In this document: positions 61,913 through 64,000 of the stretch, piece after piece
How the letters are laid out: the number at the start of each line of letters is the position of its first letter
Position numbering within the stretch: the first letter of the stretch is position 1
Source of the DNA: Microbacterium sp. Leaf320
Lineage (GTDB): Bacteria; Actinomycetota; Actinomycetes; Actinomycetales; Microbacteriaceae
Assembly (NCBI RefSeq): GCF_001423485.1
Contig: NZ_LMOD01000002.1
Coordinates: forward strand, 888,520-952,519
Direction: 5' to 3'
DNA: 64,000 nucleotides
Program-made: the position numbers and the translations under genes
The notes under the pieces: model-generated
Database searches by the model: none
Seen by the model: only the letters and a program-made list of their open reading frames with translations
Told to the model about the DNA's origin: nothing

Positions 61913-62503
61913 CTATTCCGCGGAGGGGGACGCGGAATAGGGTCGCAGGTCGACGCCCTCGGTCGATCGGTAGGCGCGGGAGCCCATGCCGTGCTCGAGC
62001 ACCCAGCCGTAGTCGTGGCCGGCACCGCCCGGATACACCGCGAGGAACGCATAGGGCTCGTCGCCCGTGTTCACCGAGCGGTGCGCCCAGCCCGGGGGAA
62101 TGTAGCCGATGGTGCCCGGCAGCATGTCGATCCATTCGGTGCGCTCGCCGTCGAACATGAGCAGGCCACCTCGGCCGGTGAGCGCCAGGTAGATCTCGCC
62201 CTGGTGGTTCGGGTGCTGGTGGCCCTTGGTCATCCAGAGCTCACCCGAGGTGTCGCCGGGCATGATCGTCGTGATCGACTGCGGCAGTTCGCGGTCGACC
62301 TCGGGCACGGGCGAGCTGACCACGGTGTAGACGACGGGGTTGTCGCCGGCGGACGCAGTCGCCCAGGCATCCGCGTCGAGGAAGAGCCCCTCGAGGTCGG
62401 ACATCCGCCGCGTGAGGGTCGGCCCCTCGGGTGCGAGCGTGAGCTTCTCGGCGTCGAACGCGATCGCCATCGGCGAGATCGGAGGCGTGTGGAACTGGGG
62501 CAT
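61913..62503 (-). CDS. Cupin-type phosphoglucose isomerase-like protein
   Basis: A 196-residue cupin related to the archaeal cupin phosphoglucose isomerase (cPGI). The metal-binding motif is TKGHQHPNHQGEIYLALTGRGGLLM, with a later His in YIPPGWAHRSVN. It would interconvert an aldose and ketose phosphate. Leading a kinase operon, it probably acts on the kinase product or substrate rather than on glucose 6-phosphate in glycolysis. GAGGAG precedes the ATG at 62503. Two HutC-type operators lie upstream. Confidence 0.85.
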   Translation of the reverse strand: MPQFHTPPISPMAIAFDAEKLTLAPEGPTLTRRMSDLEGLFLDADAWATASAGDNPVVYTVVSSPVPEVDRELPQSITTIMPGDTSGELWMTKGHQHPNHQGEIYLALTGRGGLLMFDGERTEWIDMLPGTIGYIPPGWAHRSVNTGDEPYAFLAVYPGGAGHDYGWVLEHGMGSRAYRSTEGVDLRPYSASPSAE

Positions 62504-62537
62504 CGGTGCTCCTCGTACGGGTGCTGCGGCGCTGCGC

Positions 62538-62578
62538 AACCTGTAATGACAAGCTGAGTGTACCTGTTATGACAAGTG
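62538..62578. promoter_or_regulatory. Two HutC-type operators before the cupin/FGGY-kinase operon
   Basis: AACCTGT-AATG-ACAAGCT (62538-62555) and TACCTGT-TATG-ACAAGTG (62561-62578), 23 bp apart, 36-75 bases upstream of the operon start. They match the eda, rbsK/transaldolase and CUT2 sites. Confidence 0.75.
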
Positions 62579-62635
62579 GCGTCCAGTGCTCGGATGCGCG
62601 GACAGGGGAGCGCGGGTGTGCGGGAGTGGCGGGGA

Positions 62636-63616
62636 TCAGGATGCTGCGTTCAGCGCCCGTGCGAGGTGCGCGCGGCTGTCGCGGATCGCCTCGGCCGTAA
62701 CCTGCTCGGCCCCCGGATACTCGGCATGGCCCGCCGGGAGGACGGCGAGCTCGAGGATCCGTGCCGCGTTCGCGACGCCGAACTGGCCGGGCGGCGGCAC
62801 GTACGGGTCCCACAGCGCCGCCTCGACCCGCACCGGGATGCGCGCGAAACCGAGGGCCGTCGAGGCGTCGAACCAGCGCAGCACCTCGCGGGCCTCCGGA
62901 TGCGCGGCGACGTGGTCGCGCACGGTCTCGCCGCTGCCGACACAGTGCACCGCGAGGCGCTCGTCGTACTGTCCGAAGCTCGGCACGATGAGGGTCGCCC
63001 CGACGTAGCGGTCGTCCCACGGCAGGGCGAGGGCGCCGATGCCACCGCCGAAGCTCTCGCCGACGTAATAGAGGGGCAGGGGGCCGACGAGGGTGGTGAG
63101 AGCATCCGCGGCGAGCCAGAGGTCTCGGGCACAGAGGCCGAGCACGTACGAGTCCGGGGTCTCGATCCCGGCCAGCACATGCTCGGCCTGGGGCTCGGGG
63201 GCGCCGACGCCCGCGTTCAGAGTGGGCAGCCCGCGGGCGACGGGGAAGATCGCGGCCGCATCGTCGGGCACCCTGGCCAGATCGACCGCATCGCGCCCTC
63301 CGTAGCCGTGACTGTGAATCACTCCGACCCGCGCCGGGGCGGAGAGTGGCTCGACGACCCAGGCCCGCAGACGAGTGCCGTCGACTCCTGCGTGCTCGAC
63401 GACCGACACGCGTCTGCCGTGCGCGGTCTCGGTCGACAGCACGGTAGGTGCGGCATCCACCGCCGTGGCCTGCTCGCGCCAGCTCTGCCATCGCTCGGCG
63501 AACCCGTCGGGCGCGGCGATCGGTGCAATCTCTCGGAGAGTGGCGAGCGTGTGTCCGTAGCTCGCGTCGAACTCGGCGTCGGCGAACCAGGTGTCGTAGG
63601 GGGAGGGGAAGGGCAT
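62636..63616 (-). CDS. Acetylxylan esterase-type alpha/beta hydrolase
   Basis: A 326-residue alpha/beta hydrolase of the AXE1/cephalosporin-C deacetylase family. The nucleophile Ser sits in YVGESFGGGIGALAL, and the oxyanion region is VGVIHSHGYGG. A likely catalytic Asp is in EAALWDPYVPPPGQ and a late His in PAGHAEYPG. There is no signal peptide, so it acts on intracellular acetylated sugars or oligosaccharides. It precedes the cupin operon on the same strand but is separated by the operator pair, so it may be transcribed separately. Confidence 0.85.
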   Translation of the reverse strand: MPFPSPYDTWFADAEFDASYGHTLATLREIAPIAAPDGFAERWQSWREQATAVDAAPTVLSTETAHGRRVSVVEHAGVDGTRLRAWVVEPLSAPARVGVIHSHGYGGRDAVDLARVPDDAAAIFPVARGLPTLNAGVGAPEPQAEHVLAGIETPDSYVLGLCARDLWLAADALTTLVGPLPLYYVGESFGGGIGALALPWDDRYVGATLIVPSFGQYDERLAVHCVGSGETVRDHVAAHPEAREVLRWFDASTALGFARIPVRVEAALWDPYVPPPGQFGVANAARILELAVLPAGHAEYPGAEQVTAEAIRDSRAHLARALNAAS

Positions 63617-63650
63617 GACCAGACGACGCTACCGAATCCGCGCGCAGGGT

Positions 63651-64000
63651 TCAGGCGCTCGCGCGCCGTGCGCGGTAGGCGGCCACCGCGTTGCGGTTGG
63701 TGCAGGTCGTCGAGCAGAAGCGCTTCGAGCGGTTGCGCGAGAGGTCGAGGGCGAGCGCCTCGCAGGTCTCGTCGGCGCAGATAGAGATGCGGGATCCCTC
63801 ATCGGCGCGGATGACGTCGATCAGCGCCATGGCGGTCTCGATGAGCACGCGCTCGGGCAGGGGGCGCTCGTCCGCGACGGCGTGCAGGTGCCAGTCGACG
63901 CCGTCGTGGCGCACCAGCCTCGGAGCGAGATGCGCTTCGGCGAGTGCGGCGTTGACGTGCTCGGCCATCTCGTCTCGGGGTGCGAGCAGCATGGTGCGCA
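63651..64000 (-). CDS. CGNR zinc-finger (ABATE) protein, N-terminus outside window
   Basis: A transcription-factor-like protein with a C-terminal CGNR-type zinc finger: ICADETCEALALDLSRNRSKRFCSTTCTNRNAVAAYRARR, with four Cys. The name-giving CGNR reads CTNR here. The upstream part fits the end of an ABATE domain. An ATG lies at 63992, but the frame stays open to the window edge and the family is usually longer (about 180-200 residues), so the gene is probably truncated by the window. Regulatory target unknown. Confidence 0.82.
   Translation of the reverse strand, partial: RTMLLAPRDEMAEHVNAALAEAHLAPRLVRHDGVDWHLHAVADERPLPERVLIETAMALIDVIRADEGSRISICADETCEALALDLSRNRSKRFCSTTCTNRNAVAAYRARRASA

Overview
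The window is a gap-free stretch of a very GC-rich actinobacterial chromosome. Coding density is high, four-base ATGA/GTGA gene overlaps are common, and many genes have an extended-type -10 box six or seven bases before the start codon (leaderless genes). The gene content (actinobacterial heme operon, DUF222/HNH protein, Cds1-like cysteine desulfhydrase, DUF4407 protein, CGNR zinc finger) fits Microbacteriaceae, most likely Microbacterium. That placement rests on gene content and style, not on a database search. I see no rRNA, tRNA, IS element, prophage or CRISPR array.

Region by region. 1-4.1 kb: the end of a heme operon, hemC-hemD-hemB, then hemL with a 13-codon leader ORF. 4.1-9.3 kb: a DUF222/HNH protein, a small conserved protein, an ABC ATPase with a long acidic and His-rich tail, and an enoyl-CoA hydratase-fold hydrolase. 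9.5-13.5 kb: a heterodimeric ABC exporter with one degenerate ATP site. 13.7-18.4 kb: a D,D-carboxypeptidase diverging from a TPP-riboswitch-controlled ykoE-ykoD-ykoC thiamine-precursor ECF transporter. 18.5-21.1 kb: a yybP-ykoY (Mn2+) riboswitch, terC and a CNNM/CorC-type protein. 21.1-33.3 kb: housekeeping and accessory genes, including a Roadblock protein, two SDRs, an eda-ankyrin-TauE operon, a membrane-anchored protein with two L7/L12-like repeats, rlmN, a TetR/quinone-reductase pair and a DUF4407 protein. 33.3-38.7 kb: an ABC sugar-type importer without its own ATPase, a class V PLP enzyme and a divergent FCD regulator. 38.7-42.6 kb: GNAT, methyltransferase, tandem-ACT protein, Cds1-like enzyme and a proline-rich membrane protein.

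42.7-63.6 kb is a carbohydrate island. It holds rbsK-rbsD-gntR(UTRA) divergent from a transaldolase, and a complete set for non-phosphorylative L-fucose oxidation: aldo-keto reductase, fuconolactonase, fuconate dehydratase, ketodeoxyfuconate dehydrogenase and diketo-acid hydrolase, next to an FCD regulator. A LacI/epimerase pair and a CUT2 (ribose-type) ABC importer follow. The island ends with an unusual five-gene operon (cupin isomerase, FGGY kinase, 2-hydroxyacid dehydrogenase, AroE-like dehydrogenase, PTE-family lactonase) and an acetyl esterase.

The most interesting signal is an 18-bp palindrome, consensus AACYTGTNATNACARGTT. It occurs before eda, in the rbsK/transaldolase divergent region, before the CUT2 importer and twice before the five-gene operon. 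Its GT-N4-AC core matches HutC-type GntR operators, so the UTRA-domain GntR encoded beside rbsD is the best candidate regulator. This links five scattered units, 36 kb apart at the extremes, into one probable catabolic regulon whose substrate I cannot name. A second palindrome (ACATCGGATGT) sits inside two back-to-back promoters of the fucose genes, and a third (TTGGCACGTGCCAA) marks the LacI target.
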